Assembly (NCBI GenBank): GCA_027627225.1
Contig: CM051029.1
Coordinates: forward strand, 14,326,159 to 14,390,158
Length of the DNA: 64,000 nt
Source: Congeria kusceri
Taxonomy: Eukaryota; Mollusca; Bivalvia; Myida; Dreissenidae
Direction of reading: 5' to 3'
In this document: positions 1 to 13,885 of the stretch, piece after piece
Layout: each line of letters begins with the position of its first letter
Numbering within the stretch: position 1 is the first letter of the stretch
Program-made: the position numbers and the translations under genes
The notes under the pieces: model-generated
Seen by the model: the letters and a program-made list of their open reading frames with translations, nothing else
Databases searched by the model: none
What the model was told of the DNA's origin: nothing

Positions 1-1305
1 ACATTGCTAAATGATATCACTTTTTGACCCTTTACAGGCATTTGCGAAATTAAATATGAGGAAATATTTACATGTTTGTCGATTTTATTCAGAATTAATT
101 TTAAGCGCAACGATGAATTTCGGGCGAAGTAATATGGCTGTCAATATATTTAGGTCAGAAACTGTAAGGAAGGGAGTAAAGCTGCAATATTACGCGGCTT
201 GAGAATGTGATGAACACAATCGGAAACTTGTCATTTTATACACGACTTTTTTAAACTCGCTTACTAAAACATTCTCCGATCTCGTATTATATTACAACTC
301 TTACTAAATCCTATATATCCAGATTTGGGTTTAAATCAATTGTGCATTGTATTGATTAAAGTATGTGACTTATGTATCTAGATATATGTACGAGTTGATA
401 AGGATGATACACAAATGACGTTGCCTTAACGAAATCGTAAATTCTCTATACATATATATACGACTACATAAACTAGAGAATGTCTTCAACGGAAATATCG
501 GAACTTATCTAAATTTAAAATGATATCATGGTCGCGCGCATTATTCTTAAGTTGAGGAAATGGGTTGTAATTTAATTTTAGCACACAATCATGATGGTTG
601 ATGTACGATTTATATCCTTTATACTAATTAATTACGTGTGTGGTATGCAACTGATAATACATTTAAAGAGAAAATCGAAACGATGTGATTCGCCGCTGTT
701 TTTATTATTCGTAATTAATTTACTTGTAGATATCAATGTATTTAATTTTATTACATGTTAAACGTTTGTTTTGTTTTTCGTTGTTGTTGTTTTTCAATGA
801 CTAGAACAACAATTATAAGTTTTCACTCTCTAATTGATATTTGAGCAAGAATGCGAGTGTATGTATTGCTTCGGCTAACTATTTATTTCGTTTCCGAATT
901 GGAGTTACAATATTATCGGTCGCATGAAATTAGTTTGTGTTCAGGCAGTTTAATAGTACGTACACATGCGGCTGCCTAATCCCAGTGGAAAAAGTTATGT
1001 TTCAAATGTATTTAATCGGACGTTAAGCTTCGTCCCAGGAAACGAGCGTGGCAATTTATATTAGCCGTTACGGAAGCGAATACGAACGACTGGTGGTACA
1101 ACTGTTGATTGAACTTCAGAATAATCCCTAAATTATAATCCACTTAGCATTCATGTTACAAAAAACAACATTGTCTGCACTAGAATACCAATTTTAAACA
1201 TAGTCGATTCAGTATATCAGAATTTGCACATTTCATGAATGCTCGTTTGTCATAAAAAATAGTGCACACAATCAGCCTGAACAATGGTCAATAAATAGCG
1301 GTCGT
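1..1305. other. AT-rich, no gene seen
   Basis: No exon with credible borders, no repeat family recognised. The ORF at 11-202 has no coding character. Confidence 0.6.
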
Positions 1306-1345
1306 AACACACACACACACGCACACACACACACACACACGCACG

Positions 1346-1385
<40 letters not shown>
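1306..1385. repeat. CA microsatellite with GCAC interruptions
   Basis: About 80 bases of (CA)n with several gcac steps. Confidence 0.97.
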
Positions 1386-1386
<1 letters not shown>

Positions 1387-1589
1387 GTGCATATACCGTC
1401 AAGTGACTACACAAGACATTAGACCATCAACTCACTACACGCCCTTATAATAGCTTTAAAACTAAAATAAATGCATTTTCGTATTTTTCGAAACTGATTG
1501 TTTGCGCTTGTAATAAGAAAATTTCAAAAATACCACTGGTAAAAAATGGACTTTCTGCATGAAATTCACTACTAGCATCTGACCACACA

Positions 1590-1700
1590 CATTGAAATCA
1601 CTACATGAAAATACACACAGCGTACTCGCTACATCTGAAAATACACACAGGGTACTCGCTACATCTGAAAATACACACATGATACTCACTACATCTAACT
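1590..1700. repeat. Short 27-bp tandem repeat
   Basis: Three to four copies of ctacatctgaaaatacacac with gatactcg/actcact links; a relative of the TAGTGAG minisatellite on the opposite strand. Confidence 0.8.
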
Positions 1701-2330
1701 TCTAGTTAAGCTGCGGATCACATTTGCCTTTATTTCGTGTTTGCAACCTTTCGGTGGTGATGCTCTACAGTTTGATTGTATTTCAGAAAGAAATTGCAAA
1801 GTGAAAAGCAAGGCATGAACCAATAAAGCTTCAAGTCATACATTTTCCTATAACGTCTTTATGAGTCCATAGACAAATGTTAATCAAACGAAAATCAAGC
1901 TCGTTTGTTATTAATAAGGAATTGGTTCCTTATTCCTTATTCAACACCGAAACAGGAATTGAAACTGTAGTGCACCAAGTACCTGTACTATATCGTTCCG
2001 TCTGATTACCAGAAACCTTGATAATAAAAATCAATCGGTATATAACATAAATATTTTAAAATTAGTTGAAATATATGAACTGGTTCGTTTCAAAGTAAAT
2101 AAGGAACTGAAACTGAATTCAAGCAGTGCTTTCAATTTTGCTACTGTAATTTGCAACGGCAGTAGATTAGTTGTAGAAATGAAGATAATTAGAGTAAAAA
2201 ATCTAATTTTTCAACATAATTATATTTATGATTTGTAACATTGTCATAAATTAACGAAAAGCATTCAAGTCGAACACGGAGTATGTTTTCCGAAAAAATC
2301 ATTTATCTTCAAATACGAGGGTATACTGTC

Positions 2331-2410
2331 TCTTTAACCTAGTGGTTAGGTCGTTTGCCTACGGAGCGGGAGGTCGAACGTTCGCGTCTCGCACAGGGCT
2401 TGTGTTCCTG
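2331..2410 (+). repeat. tRNA-like relic
   Basis: cctagtggttaggtcgtttg and ggaggtcgaacgttcgcg resemble A and B boxes of a tRNA-derived SINE; the stems do not fold well enough for a tRNA gene. Confidence 0.45.
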
Positions 2411-3976
2411 TATTTGATATGTATGTCAAATTTATTAATGCTAACACATTTCAACTGAGTATTATTAATGAATGTTTCCATTCCTTGTTTGCGGTTTAAT
2501 AAGGAACAAGGAACCAGTTCCTTATTCCTTATTCAAACTGAATAAGGAACTGGAATTAAAAACAACACAGTCATTAACTGATGATTTCTTCTGTTAAAAA
2601 CGGAGTAGAAATGAGAAAGAAAGTAACTATTTTGCATAAATAACCAGTTTTACCGAAACAAATCGACCATCCGAATTTGCTTGTCTGAAATTTTGGCCTC
2701 CGAATAAGGAACTGGTTCGTTAGTGAACGAAGTACATTCGGCATTGCTTCTATTATATAAACCAAAGTAGAAATAAGACAGAAAATACTCGTTTGCCATA
2801 AATAACGAATATTATATTATGTTTTAATACACATTTCCGTTAGAATGGAAGTCGAATACGGAATATATTTTCAGAAGATATAGTTTGTTTGCAAGTAAAA
2901 TCAACTACATGCAAAACAATTCACTGTATCCAGAAATATTTCATTACAAATGCAATTATTTTTTACTAATGTTTCAGTTCCTTATTCCGTATTCGATCTG
3001 AATAAGGAACTGGAATTTTCCAACTTAAACGATTACGGTACACGTACCGAAAGGTAACCAATTTCTACGATAATTATTTTAAATGTAGTCATGTATGTCA
3101 AATGTATTCATTCTAATACATATCTACTAAGTATTATTCATGATTTTTAGTTCCTTATTCGCGGATGAATAATGGCCGCCGAATAAGGAACTGGTTAGTT
3201 AGTAATCGTAGTACATTCGCCATTGCTTTTTTTTTACAACCATAGTAGAAATAAGACAGAAAAGACTCGTTTGCAATAATTAACGAATATTATACTATGT
3301 TTTAATAGAAATTACAGTAAGAATTGAAGTCTAATACGGAATATGTTTTCCATATAATAATTGTATAGTTTTTTTTCTGCAAATAAAATCAACTACATAC
3401 GATACAATTCAGGGTATCCAGAAATATTTTTGTATAAATGCAATTTTCTTTGACTAATGTTTCAGTTCCTTATTCGCGTCTGAATAACGAACTGGAATTT
3501 TCTAACTTACACGACTATTGTACACGTACGGGAAGGTAACCTTTCAGTATACAATTTTGCGGCGGTGTGAATTTTCGAATTAGGACAGTGGGGAAAATGT
3601 CCCGGTCAGGTCTTTTTCATAAATATTTTAGTACAACTGTTCACGACGGTACAACTATGGAATGATAATCGTTATTTTATTACGATTAATTACTCCAAGT
3701 GTTATCAGCCTTCTTGACGACATCAGTGCACACACCTTTGTCTTCTGATTTAATACAGCACCAATCACAAAGAAGTATCTCTTCATTGCTATCCATCTCT
3801 TCACTACAAAACCGACAGGAGAAAAGAATCACGTAAAGCCGATACGCGGACACATGGAATCACCTATCGCGAATCACACAGACATACGCGTTCATGATCA
3901 CGTTCACGTTCACATGTCATGGAATACGGGCTATAAATGTAGTAAGAAAGTTACAGAAAAAAACTATTTTGACATA

Positions 3977-4312
3977 CCTAAGGCATACAAAAATATGTTT
4001 GCTTCAGGTTACCCGACCTACCCTAAAAATGCCCCGACTGTAGAACATGTTATTGAGTTTGTCTGATTGATGTTTGTTTTATTTACCTTTTTCAATAGTT
4101 AAATGTGTTTTTGGATAAATAAGTGTTTTGTTTTGAAAGTATCCGCTTATAAACAATATTTAAGGATATTACTGATATGTTTAGAAAATTTATTCAGTTT
4201 TATAATCTTCAAGTTGACCATTTACCAAACAAACAAATAAATAAATAAATAATAAATTCCGACCTACCTACCCTAATTTTGGGGGCATGTAAACAAACTT
4301 ATTTTTTACGCA
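3977..4312. mobile_element. MITE copy 1 (GTTTG-TTCAGGTTACC type)
   Basis: Matches 26982-27269 along its length. Inverted ends: ggcatacaaaaatatgtttg on the left and acaaacttattttttacgca on the right. The interior has CGACCTACCCTAAAAATGCC and ggataaataagtgttttgtt. Confidence 0.75.
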
Positions 4313-5120
4313 TAAGCATCATAACTATGTTTATAAGATCGGTTACCAATAAATAAATACACAATAAACTTTGCAAGGCTAATTAGGAATACGATTTCAT
4401 AAAATATGTTGTCTATTTTATCTGCAAATACATGCACCTACATACAAAACAATGTACTTTTTCAAATACATTTTCTTAATTATCGTAATAATTGTAAAAT
4501 TGTGCTTACAGGCTCGTCATTTCTTATTAAATCACGATTAAGGAACTAAAACTTTTGGTGAACTAATGCGTTCACTATTGCATCTTCATATGAAAATCGT
4601 AGTAGCAGCGGGACAAAAAACAACAACAACGAGTGATAGAGAAGTTACTAGTATTAAAGGTATTTTCAGCTAGAAATCTATCATCCGAATGTGTTTGTTC
4701 GAAATTAAGGCCTCTGAATAAGGAACTGGGACATTGGTTAAAAGTACATATATAACTGCTAGCTTTAGTACAATGTATTCAGATATTTAATCCACAACGC
4801 ATATAATCTGGACGATACAAATACATGTAATAAAAGAATCAGGAATAAGAGACTGTCAGTTTATAAGTTTCTTTTCTGCTGTATTTTAATAAAAGAAGCT
4901 GTGTCAAATGCACATGTTCAGTCAAGTTTCAGGTTAATCAGAGGCCATAATTTCGGACGAACACATTCGGATTGTTCATTTGTAGTGGTTGTATTAGTTA
5001 TTTATGCTTTATTATGCGAAATGGTTGTGTTCTGCCAGATTTCTACTACATTTTTTTTTTTAATGGAACAAACAATACTGTATATACTTGTTCACTTAAA
5101 TTTCAGTTCCTTATTCGAGG

Positions 5121-7299
5121 TATAATATGAATTTAGGCAAGTCGGGAAAACCAACATGTAGTACAATAATGAGAAAAAATAGGTTAAATAAGTTATCAGG
5201 GGCGTAACTAGGCGCAACTATCATAATGTCGATATTGAAAATTCTTAACTCACGACAATATAGAAATCTACTTTAAAACTCTAGATCAAACGGAGATTAC
5301 CGGTATACACTTATCGTATGTGTCATTATTAGTATTATTGTTATTATTAGTAAAGCTTGAGTGTTGTTAAAACTATGTAGATACAAATTGTATGCGTTCA
5401 CAAAAATAATCAAATTCGGTCTTACTTCAGCTACGTCTCTGATTACAAACCAATTTGATTTAATGTTTTATAACGTAAATGTTCATAAAGTTTGGTTGAC
5501 AATTCATTTATAACACTGGATATGTATATGGATATTAATTTCAGAACATTCGTAAATAAAACTAGGATACTTGTGTTTAAATTTAAACATAAAACTTACA
5601 TCATTTTATCTAGATAAATTATTACTGTATTTTAATTTGTCGTCTCGGAAATTAATGTTGAAATTAATTTCGTATTAGTATTTAACTTAAACAGACATAA
5701 CTATTGAATATATCAGTTTTTATTTGCTATTATTATACGCCCGTTAAAAAAACCGGGTCGTATAATGGGAAGACCCAAGCGGGCGGGCTGGTGGGTGGGC
5801 GGGCGGCGGGAGATCTTTGTCCGGAGCATAACTTTGTCCAGCATGGACACGACCTGTAACCGGATAATCCTAACGCAGTGCGGCGACCCCAACGCAGTGC
5901 CAATATGGCGGATAGAAAGACGGTACTAGTTTGTTTTATGCATAGTTTCATTATGTACAGGTTTGTTTTAGTCATAATATCTGTCGTAATTGATCAAGTG
6001 AGTATTTATTTCAATGTACCTCATGTTTCATCTCGCAAACTTTGTGTTGTAAGATGGAATGCTGAGGAACAAGGCCAAACATTTAATTAAAATATTTAAA
6101 AAAAATCTTTAAAAATACTTAGAGGCGTTACTATTTTGCTGTTTGGAAGCAAAAATACACTGCTTTAAAATCACGTTTACACTTATGTGGTATACCGCTG
6201 AATATGGACACAATACTCATTCAAATGTGCAGACTGTGAGAAAATGGATAAAAACCTAGCTTTTAGTTTATAATAACCGAATGCAATATATAATAGGAAC
6301 GGATAAAAACCAAACCAACGCATAAAACGTGAATGATAAACACCTAACCAACTAATTTTCTATATAAATGAATTGATATACATGTACGATAAACGACTAC
6401 AATGGGCCTTTATATATGTTTCTATTTTCATTCAAATTTTATTGCATAATTCGCGCGTTCACCTGTGACATCGTGTGTTTATATCTTTTCATGATAGATA
6501 CTATGGAACACTTTAAATGTCATCGATATGAGGAGGCACGCACTTAAACGACAGAGATTGTTACCCATTTACACTTTTCCATGAAGACCTGTGTAAAAAT
6601 ATCGCGAGTTTGTGCTGGACGAAAATAGTGGGAAATAAAGTATGTCCTGATATAGTGCCAAACTATTTGAAAATACATAAAAAAGACGACGTTGTTACAA
6701 TAAAATAATGAAAGAGGAACAGGAAATGCGAATACCCCTTTAAAATATAAAAGCATGAAGCACATTCAAAGTGACACTCGTTGAATATTTCTGAACGTCC
6801 AAATTTTAATGAGTGTGTATATTGCATCTTATGGCAGTTACGAGGACATGAGTGAGCACTGCCCTTCGAAACATAGTGACAATGTTTTAAAATACCGGCT
6901 ACATGTCAACATTACATAGCTTTAAGGAACTATTCCTTCCGCTATTGCATAAAGTGGCAAGTTTTTATCCGAAAGAAACAGAGTAGCCTTGGGACTGCAA
7001 ATACACCTGTAAAGGCACTTGAATACAGAATAAAGCACCGAAATAACACCAAATGAGATTTGTTCGTGCATCGGAATTTTATTGTTTTTATTTTGTAAGG
7101 TAATTATCCTTTTTACGTATGTACTTATCCATCACAGTTTCCTACATTGGTCAGGAATTATCCACAGGCCAATAACCAGTTCAGAATAAAGACAATATCA
7201 GTAAACATCAACTTTTTAACTTTGATATGATTAAACATGGACATAAAGATGTTCATTTCACTAATTTATATGACAAGAAAGGTACTTCGGTATTATATT
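5121..7299. other. AT-rich, no gene seen apart from the 5.73-kb hairpin
   Basis: Contains the hairpin and GC-rich run at 5731-5815; short ORFs there (5733-5975, 5878-6090, 6544-6765) lack splice or domain support. Confidence 0.55.
5731..5766. repeat. Hairpin with GGGC-rich flank
   Basis: attatacgcccg pairs with cgggtcgtataat around an AAAAAA loop. It is followed at 5775-5815 by an unusually G/C-rich run of gcgggcgg words, out of character with the AT-rich surroundings. Possibly the end of an interspersed element. Confidence 0.5.
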
Positions 7300-7955
7300 A
7301 TCTGTATTTCAAATTCTAAACACTCAGGTAGTGAGTTTTCTGTATTTCAAATTCTAAAACTCATGTAGTGAGTTTTCTGTATTTCAAATTCTATACACTC
7401 AGAGTGTTGTGAGTTTTCTGCATTTCAAATTGTAAACACGCATGTTGTGAGTTTTCTTTTTTTTAAATCTTTTAACACACATGTAGTGAATTTTCTATAT
7501 TTATTATTCTATACACATATGTAGTGAGTTTTCTGTATTTCAAATTCTAAACACACATGTAGTTAGTTTTTTTTTAACTTTAAACACACATGAAGTGAGT
7601 TTTCTATATTTTTAATTCTATACACTCATGTAGTGAGTTTTCTGTATTTTAAATTCTATACACTCATGTAGTGAGTTTTGTGTATTTTTTATTATATACA
7701 CACATGTAGTGAGTTTTCTATATTTTTAATTCTATACACTCATGTAGTGAGTTTTCTGTATTTTCAATTCTATACACTCATGTAGTGAGTTTTGTGTATT
7801 TTTAATTCTATACACTCATGTAGTGAGTTTTCTGTATTTTCAATTCTATACACTCATGTAGTGAGTTTTCTGTATTTTCAATTCTATACACTCATGTAGT
7901 GAGTTTTCTGTACTTTAATTTCTATACACTCATGTAGTAAGCGTTCTATATTTAT
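7300..7955. repeat. TAGTGAG minisatellite array 1 (~38 bp unit)
   Basis: Roughly 17 copies of catgtagtgagttttctgta plus aattctatacact. Right flank 7930-8095 is shared with 9386-9553, so the array belongs to a larger dispersed element. Confidence 0.93.
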
Positions 7956-8095
7956 GGTGAAATAGAAGATTAGTGAATGCATTTTCAGCAAATATAGATG
8001 AAATATATAAGTTTACACTGAATTTATTTCAACTATATGACACCATATTGGCCGAAAGATATAACACTTAGACACATGATATAGTAAAATAATTA

Positions 8096-9570
8096 CATGT
8101 ACGTCATTTCTCCCAGTTTTAAGTCCGGTATCGTTGACGATCCGTTTCTTTTGCTGTATTAAATCGGGAACCAAAAACAACATTGAGTTATAAGGATATA
8201 TCTCACTGATATTGTTCTATATTTCACTTCGAAGCATAAAAATAAAATAAGTTATGCGGCGTTCTAAATGAATGTATTGAGTTTCGATGAGTGCCGAGTA
8301 GAAAAGTTTATTCTTTGGTAATACTTATTCGTCGTATCGCCGACTCATTTGTGTGTTCAATTGTGCGTGATTAATACTCGTTTTATTATTCCATTGGTTA
8401 TAATCATTTTTTGATAAAGATTAAACAACTAAATAGAATTTGCAGTAAACCGACTTTAAATTACGCAGCAGCGGTCGATTTACGGAGCATTTCGAAGATA
8501 ATCCAGGCGTGGATACTGGATATTGAGTTAGAGAACGGGATATTGAGTTTACGAAGGGGCGGATTTACTAAGTAACTGCCAACAAACTACTGTTGTCTCT
8601 TACATGGTATACATCTGTTTTGACAGGTTTTATAATTATTGTAATCGTACAGCGTATTAAGCTGCTGTAAATGTTTGTGTAGACCTATATTTTACACATG
8701 CTAACGTTTTAATTAGTGGCGTACGTTTAACCATGGACCTCTATTCTCATCAGTAACACATTTGACGCAATAAATATATTGAAATCACAGCACATATACA
8801 ATTCAAACTGGAATGACTGAGAGATAAAAGCTAAATAGGTTCTACCAAATGACGATACATGTATCTTTATTTTTAAATCTAATGTTACGATGCAACATAA
8901 TATTGTAACTGACCAGTTTAAAGATTATAAATCGTTAAGCAATGTCATTGTTCGAGTCATTTATAATATTGAACACATTTTATAGCAAGAAATATAACTT
9001 ACTTTATTAAAATGAGTTCATCCGCGGCGGTTTAAACGCTTCAGGATTCGTGCACACATACTACATGTAGGACACACGTATTTTAATATTTATAATGTCC
9101 TCGAAGTTTCACCGTGTTTTATAAAGAGTTTCACCGCGTTTCATCATCGCCGACCTGGACGCGTTTGTCGTTTTCCCGGTTCAGCAACACTTAAATTGCT
9201 GACATGAAAATTAAGCGCAACGAAGAAAGTGTCAACGCGTTCGAACGTCGGCAGTGGTAGGGGGGTGGAGTGGTTACAAACTCTTGGAGTGTACTGTATA
9301 TCATTCAAAAATTACATGTTCAAATTTGTTTTGCTTTTTCAAAGACCGTGTTGTGTCCAGTTTACACAATAGCGAAAAACTGCATTTAGTGAGTTTCCTT
9401 GTATTGATGGTGAAATATATGATTTGCTAATGTAGATTAGATTCAGGAAATATAGACGAAATGTATAAGTTTACAATAAATTTATTTCAACAGTGCTCCA
9501 CCATAGTTGTCGTAAGTTATAACAACACTATGACATACGATATAGTAACACGAGAACTCCGCGAGTCGGA
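8096..9570. other. No gene seen; array-flank copy at its right end
   Basis: 9386-9553 is a diverged copy of 7930-8095. The rest shows nothing I can name. Confidence 0.55.
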
Positions 9571-10224
9571 TGTGTCGCCTGACGCCGGATAGCTTACGTG
9601 AAATATTAGCGATTATGTCGCAAAGCACACCTTGCACACTAAGAAGTCTTAGAGTTATGCTTCAGACAAAAAATAAGAATTACAATAAACAAAGACAAAT
9701 AGCTCCAAAAGTATGTGATGCGGAGTAACGGTTCGTGTGCATTGCACTTTCCCTCAATGAGATCTATCTACCTATCTCTATGAAGTTTCAAGTTGATAGC
9801 TTTCATATTGTTAGAGTTATGCTCCGGACAAAAAAATAAGTGACATTAAACAAAGGGCAATAACTCCAACAGTATTAGGTTCAGAGTAACGGTTCTTGTT
9901 CACTGCACTTCCCCTCAATGAGATCTATTTACCTGTGAAGTTTCAAGTTGATAGCTTTCATAGTCAAAGATTTATGCTCCGGTAAAAAATTAAACATGAA
10001 CATAAACAAAGGGCAATAACTCTAAAAGTATGAGATGCAGAGTAACGGTTTTTGTGCAATGCACAACACTCAATAAGATCTATCTACCTATGATGTTTCA
10101 TGCTGATAGCTTTAATAGTCTAATAATTATGTTCCGGACAAGCAAAATGGGACGCCGACACCGACGCCTCCGACACCGCCGCCGACATAAGTAACGCCTA
10201 TATTTTGCCTAGTCAGGCGACACA
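9571..10224. mobile_element. TIR element with internal ~155-bp tandem repeats
   Basis: Perfect 13-bp inverted ends (TGTGTCGCCTGAC at 9571-9583, its complement at 10212-10224). The interior has about three copies of a 145-160 bp unit, each with the words agtaacggtt, atgagatctat, gatagctttcat and atgctccgga. The architecture resembles bivalve pearl-type elements (inverted ends plus ~160-bp tandem core); the family assignment is inference. No ORF. Confidence 0.8.
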
Positions 10225-11639
10225 AAAAGTGGATAGGAAACAAACGCCAAAGTGCTTGTGCTAACTCAAGAACGAAGCTTGTTAGATCTGAACCTCAATA
10301 ATATGTATTTATTATAATTATATATTATTAAACGCATACATTGAATTTATTGACTTTTATGTGTGAAGTTACCTCCTATATCTCTTGGAACTCTTTGACC
10401 AAATATACACACCTGTCAAATGCTGCCAACGAAGGTACAGGACACCAAAAAAATGCGCAGACGTAGTCGTGGAAAACCGGCTGAACGGATGGATCGACAA
10501 CGCCTGTTTTTGAAACACGGAGAAGCATGGGACTGTGTGTGTCAGAATATAAAATCTTATTGAAGTGAAATTCTTTATGTACAACTTTTATTTAAACAAT
10601 AACAATATTGGAGGCGAATATTGGAGTCATTTATAAAGAGATCATGAACAAATGTGATTGGTCAACATTTAATGCTGTTTTGCACAAAATATGTAGAGAA
10701 ATATGCCGGGTTATCATTTGAAACGTATCCCTTAAAGTAAAAAATCTTGCGAGGGAGTTATTCTGTATATAATTTTCAATGATCTGTTAATAAGCAATTT
10801 TCTATCGTCACCATAAAAAATTTGTTCTTTGAGCAGCGTTCCCATTTTCATTTGATACACATTTAACGTTATTTTAGCCGATGTAATGCTAAAAATTCAC
10901 ATGGCACGAGGTTGGTTTGTCCAATGACTACATAGCTCGGTGGTTTGATATTTTCCATTTGTAGTCCAACGATCGACCTGGCATCGGATTTCCGGCTAGG
11001 CGCGGGGATGTCGCACACCGCTCGGCATTTCACATATTAATATATGCAAAATTGAATTGGCGCCTGACCAATGTGCGAAATTAACGTGGGAGTGTTTAAC
11101 TAACTGACGCTGAAACGGATCATGCCCAAGACACATTTAACTAAACGAGCGACCATGCCCATACGACACTCACGTGATATCCGTTAGGCAGCCGATCGAT
11201 TTTAAAAACCGGACGGGTAATAGTCGATTTAACAAAAGATGGTCAATTTGCTGATATTTTAAGCATATATAGAGCTGCTCATTGAAGGAAACCCTATGTA
11301 ACCGGAAACTAGTATTTTAATTTATCGGCGCTTGATTTTATGTTACATACATTGTTTATTTAAGGGAAGGGATCCAGCCCGATGCCAAAACTTAGACTTG
11401 ACGGCATCCGGACTGAAGTGTCTAGTACTCCAGGACCTAATAAAACATATTGGCTCAATATTCATTTAGATGTGTCATGGACACGGGATGTCCCCACGCC
11501 ACATGTTTGGACACATAAATGTCATAAACATAAACACACTGTAATCATTTGTGGAAAGTTATTTAAAATTGTCTGATATATGATGAAGTTAACAGTCTAG
11601 ACACGCCGTTTTATGCCTATATTAGACCTCTAATATGGC
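10225..11639. other. No gene seen
   Basis: Small ORFs at 10369-10584 and 11382-11576 have no support. The segment 10930-11240 is less AT-rich with several CGs but holds no recognisable feature. Confidence 0.5.
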
Positions 11640-11985
11640 CGTGACATTTGAGGTAGGTACACGCGTTTGGCCTGCTACACGCCGTCTCAACACAGTGATC
11701 ATTTGTGGTAGGTTATTTTAAAATTGCCTGATAAATGATGAAGTTGCAGTCCGGGCAAGTTGTTTTATACCCATATTTTGCATATTATGTGTGACCTTGA
11801 CCTTTGAGCTAGGGACACGTGAGTTGTACGCGAAAACACTGTCTCCACACGGTGATCATTTGTGGCAAGTTACTTTTGAATTGCCGGTTAAATGAAGTAA
11901 CAGTCCGGACAAAGTCGGACGGATAATTTCAAGACGTACGGACGGACAAGCGCAACGCTTAATGCCTCCCAGCTTTAAGGGGCAT
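11640..11985. repeat. TGACCTTGACCTTTGA-type interspersed block
   Basis: Two to three diverged ~150-bp units (gtgatcatttgtgg, attgcctgataaatgatgaa, gtgaccttgacctttgagct) ending in a ggacggac run and an aatgcctcc...ggggcat hairpin. Confidence 0.8.
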
Positions 11986-12049
11986 AGAAATGTCGACGAT
12001 GGAACGGACAGACATACATCTTGCAATTTAATTTATTTGGATTTTCGCA

Positions 12050-12312
12050 GTGTTCAACAGTATTTCAGTCATATAACGGCGGTCAGTTAACCTACTCACA
12101 CTTTTCCTGGGTAAGCTGGTTTACCAGTACTAAGTGCACATACTCATGCAAGCAACTGACAACTGCCCTACTGGAATCAGAGGTAGGGGGAGAATGACAG
12201 TAGAAATAATGTCATGACAAATCCCCACACACGTTATGGTGCCGGGCCTGGGTATCGAACTCGTGATCCTCGGATGTGTAGTCCAGTGCTCTACCAACTG
12301 AGCTAAGCCAGC
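12050..12312 (-). mobile_element. tRNA-derived SINE, near full length
   Basis: On the minus strand the head reads like a tRNA (TTAGCTCAGTTGGTAGAGC A box, gagttcgatacc B box). A conserved body follows, which on the plus strand contains ggcggtcagttaacctactc and ggtaagctggtttaccagta. Other copies are at 21353, 29257 and 31128. It may belong to the mollusc V-SINE type (inference). Stem pairing is degraded, so it is not a working tRNA gene. Confidence 0.82.
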
Positions 12313-13224
12313 TTTATGTAACCAAATTAATGTCTGCAATAACAATGGCACAATGTAATGTAATTCATAAACACCAAAACAAGATACTTGCGATTTTGTT
12401 AACAATTTATTTGGTATATGTGTGCAGAATTAAGTCTACAGTTTTCACATGAACGACTGCCCTCTATTGTAACTATATATGTTCGTTGTGGGAGCAGAAT
12501 ATATGCATTATTTATACAATATTATGTATGTTCCCAATCGATGTTCACAATATGTTGAGATATAAACTGGTTTCTACAATTGTTTTAAATACGATATGGA
12601 CAAGTATACACAAAATGAGTTCAAAAAGTGTAACATTGCCAATGAAATGTAGAGCAATTTGTTAATATTAATAAAAGGTTACAATAAACACATACAATAG
12701 TGAACAATAGACAATTGGCTAGTTTTTAAGACCCATGTTTTTAGTGTTATAAGAGCCATGTTTATTTCTCTTACAGCAATAAAATGTCAGCCGAATCAAA
12801 AACTATGAAACCACACATCGTGTGATGGGACTTTGTGAAACCAAATTTCAACATCTGAATTTGAAATTCGTCAGTTGATTCTAACATATTACTTACTTAA
12901 AAATATTTCTTTTGATTTTAAGAATTTGATTAAACTTTCAATATATCATACAATTAAATATATAACCATACGTTTAAACAGAGTGCTTTGTGAAGAATCA
13001 CTACACGAGACACTTATAACACAAACAATGCGCTTACCTTAAAGTTTATGCATACAAATACTTAAAAATCAGACAATGTCAATGATAATGTCAGTTTTTG
13101 ACACCTAAAATGTACATGTTTGTGTCCTGTTAAATGTAACACCGCTCAATGTCCATACTTTTAGTGTGTGAAGGTCTACCAACACATAACAGTTAAAATA
13201 ATAGATGTATCAATCTATAAACTT
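12313..13224. other. No gene seen
   Basis: AT-rich sequence between the SINE and the 36-bp minisatellite; nothing recognised. Confidence 0.55.
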
Positions 13225-13885
13225 AAACAAGAGCATGAACTACTGGCATTTCATACATATCAAGAACATGAACAACTGGCATGTTATACACATCAAGAAC
13301 ATGAAATACTGGTATGTCATGCAAATGAAGAATATGAACAACTGGCATATCATACATATCAAGAACATGAACAACTGGCATGTCATACATACACATCAAG
13401 AACATGTACAATTGACTTGTCATACAAATCAAGACCATGAACTACTGGCATGTCATACAAATCAAGAACATGCACTGCTGGCATGTCATACATATCAAGA
13501 ATATGAACTTTTATTACGTCATATACATCAAGAACATGAAATACTGGTATGTCATGCAAATAAAGAACATGAACAACTGGCATATCATACATATCAAGAA
13601 TATAAACAACTGGCATGTCATACACATCAAGAACATGAACAACTGGCAAGTCATACCATACAAGAACTACTGGCATGTCATACAAATCATGAACTACGAG
13701 CAGGTCATACAAATCAAGAACATGAACTACAGGCAAGTCATGAACAACTGGCAAGTCATGCAAATCATGAACAACTGGCAAGTCATACAAATCAAGAACA
13801 TGAACTACTGGCAAGTCATACAAATCAAGAACATAAACAACTGGCAAGTCATACAAATCAAGAACATAAACTACTGATATGTCAT
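13225..13885. repeat. 36-bp minisatellite, open in several frames
   Basis: About 18 imperfect copies of atcaagaacatgaactactg plus gcatgtcatacaa. Because most units are 36 bp (12 codons), long ORFs run through it in three frames: 253 codons at 13205-13966 plus, 146 plus and 170 minus. The products are pure repeats (HTNQEHELLASHTNQEHE type). With no splice signals or conserved domain this is treated as non-coding. Confidence 0.88.

Larger units (their letters stand above)
1915..5120. repeat. Cluster of AGTTCCTTATTC / GAATAAGGAACT hairpins
   Basis: The 12-mer agttccttattc and its complement recur near 1920-1945, 2505-2550, 2700, 2972-3012, 3148-3194, 3464-3500, 4720 and 5105, often as adjacent inverted pairs. 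Blocks 2755-2990 and 3236-3480 are diverged copies of one another, so part of the cluster grew by tandem duplication of about 480 bp. No gene is seen. Confidence 0.8.

Noticed and set aside
12240..12312. tRNA gene on the minus strand
   Set aside because: A and B boxes are present but stems are mismatched and the sequence continues into a repeated body, so it is a SINE head.
13225..13885. CRISPR-like look of regularly spaced repeats
   Set aside because: Units are contiguous tandem copies without unique spacers, and the DNA is eukaryotic.
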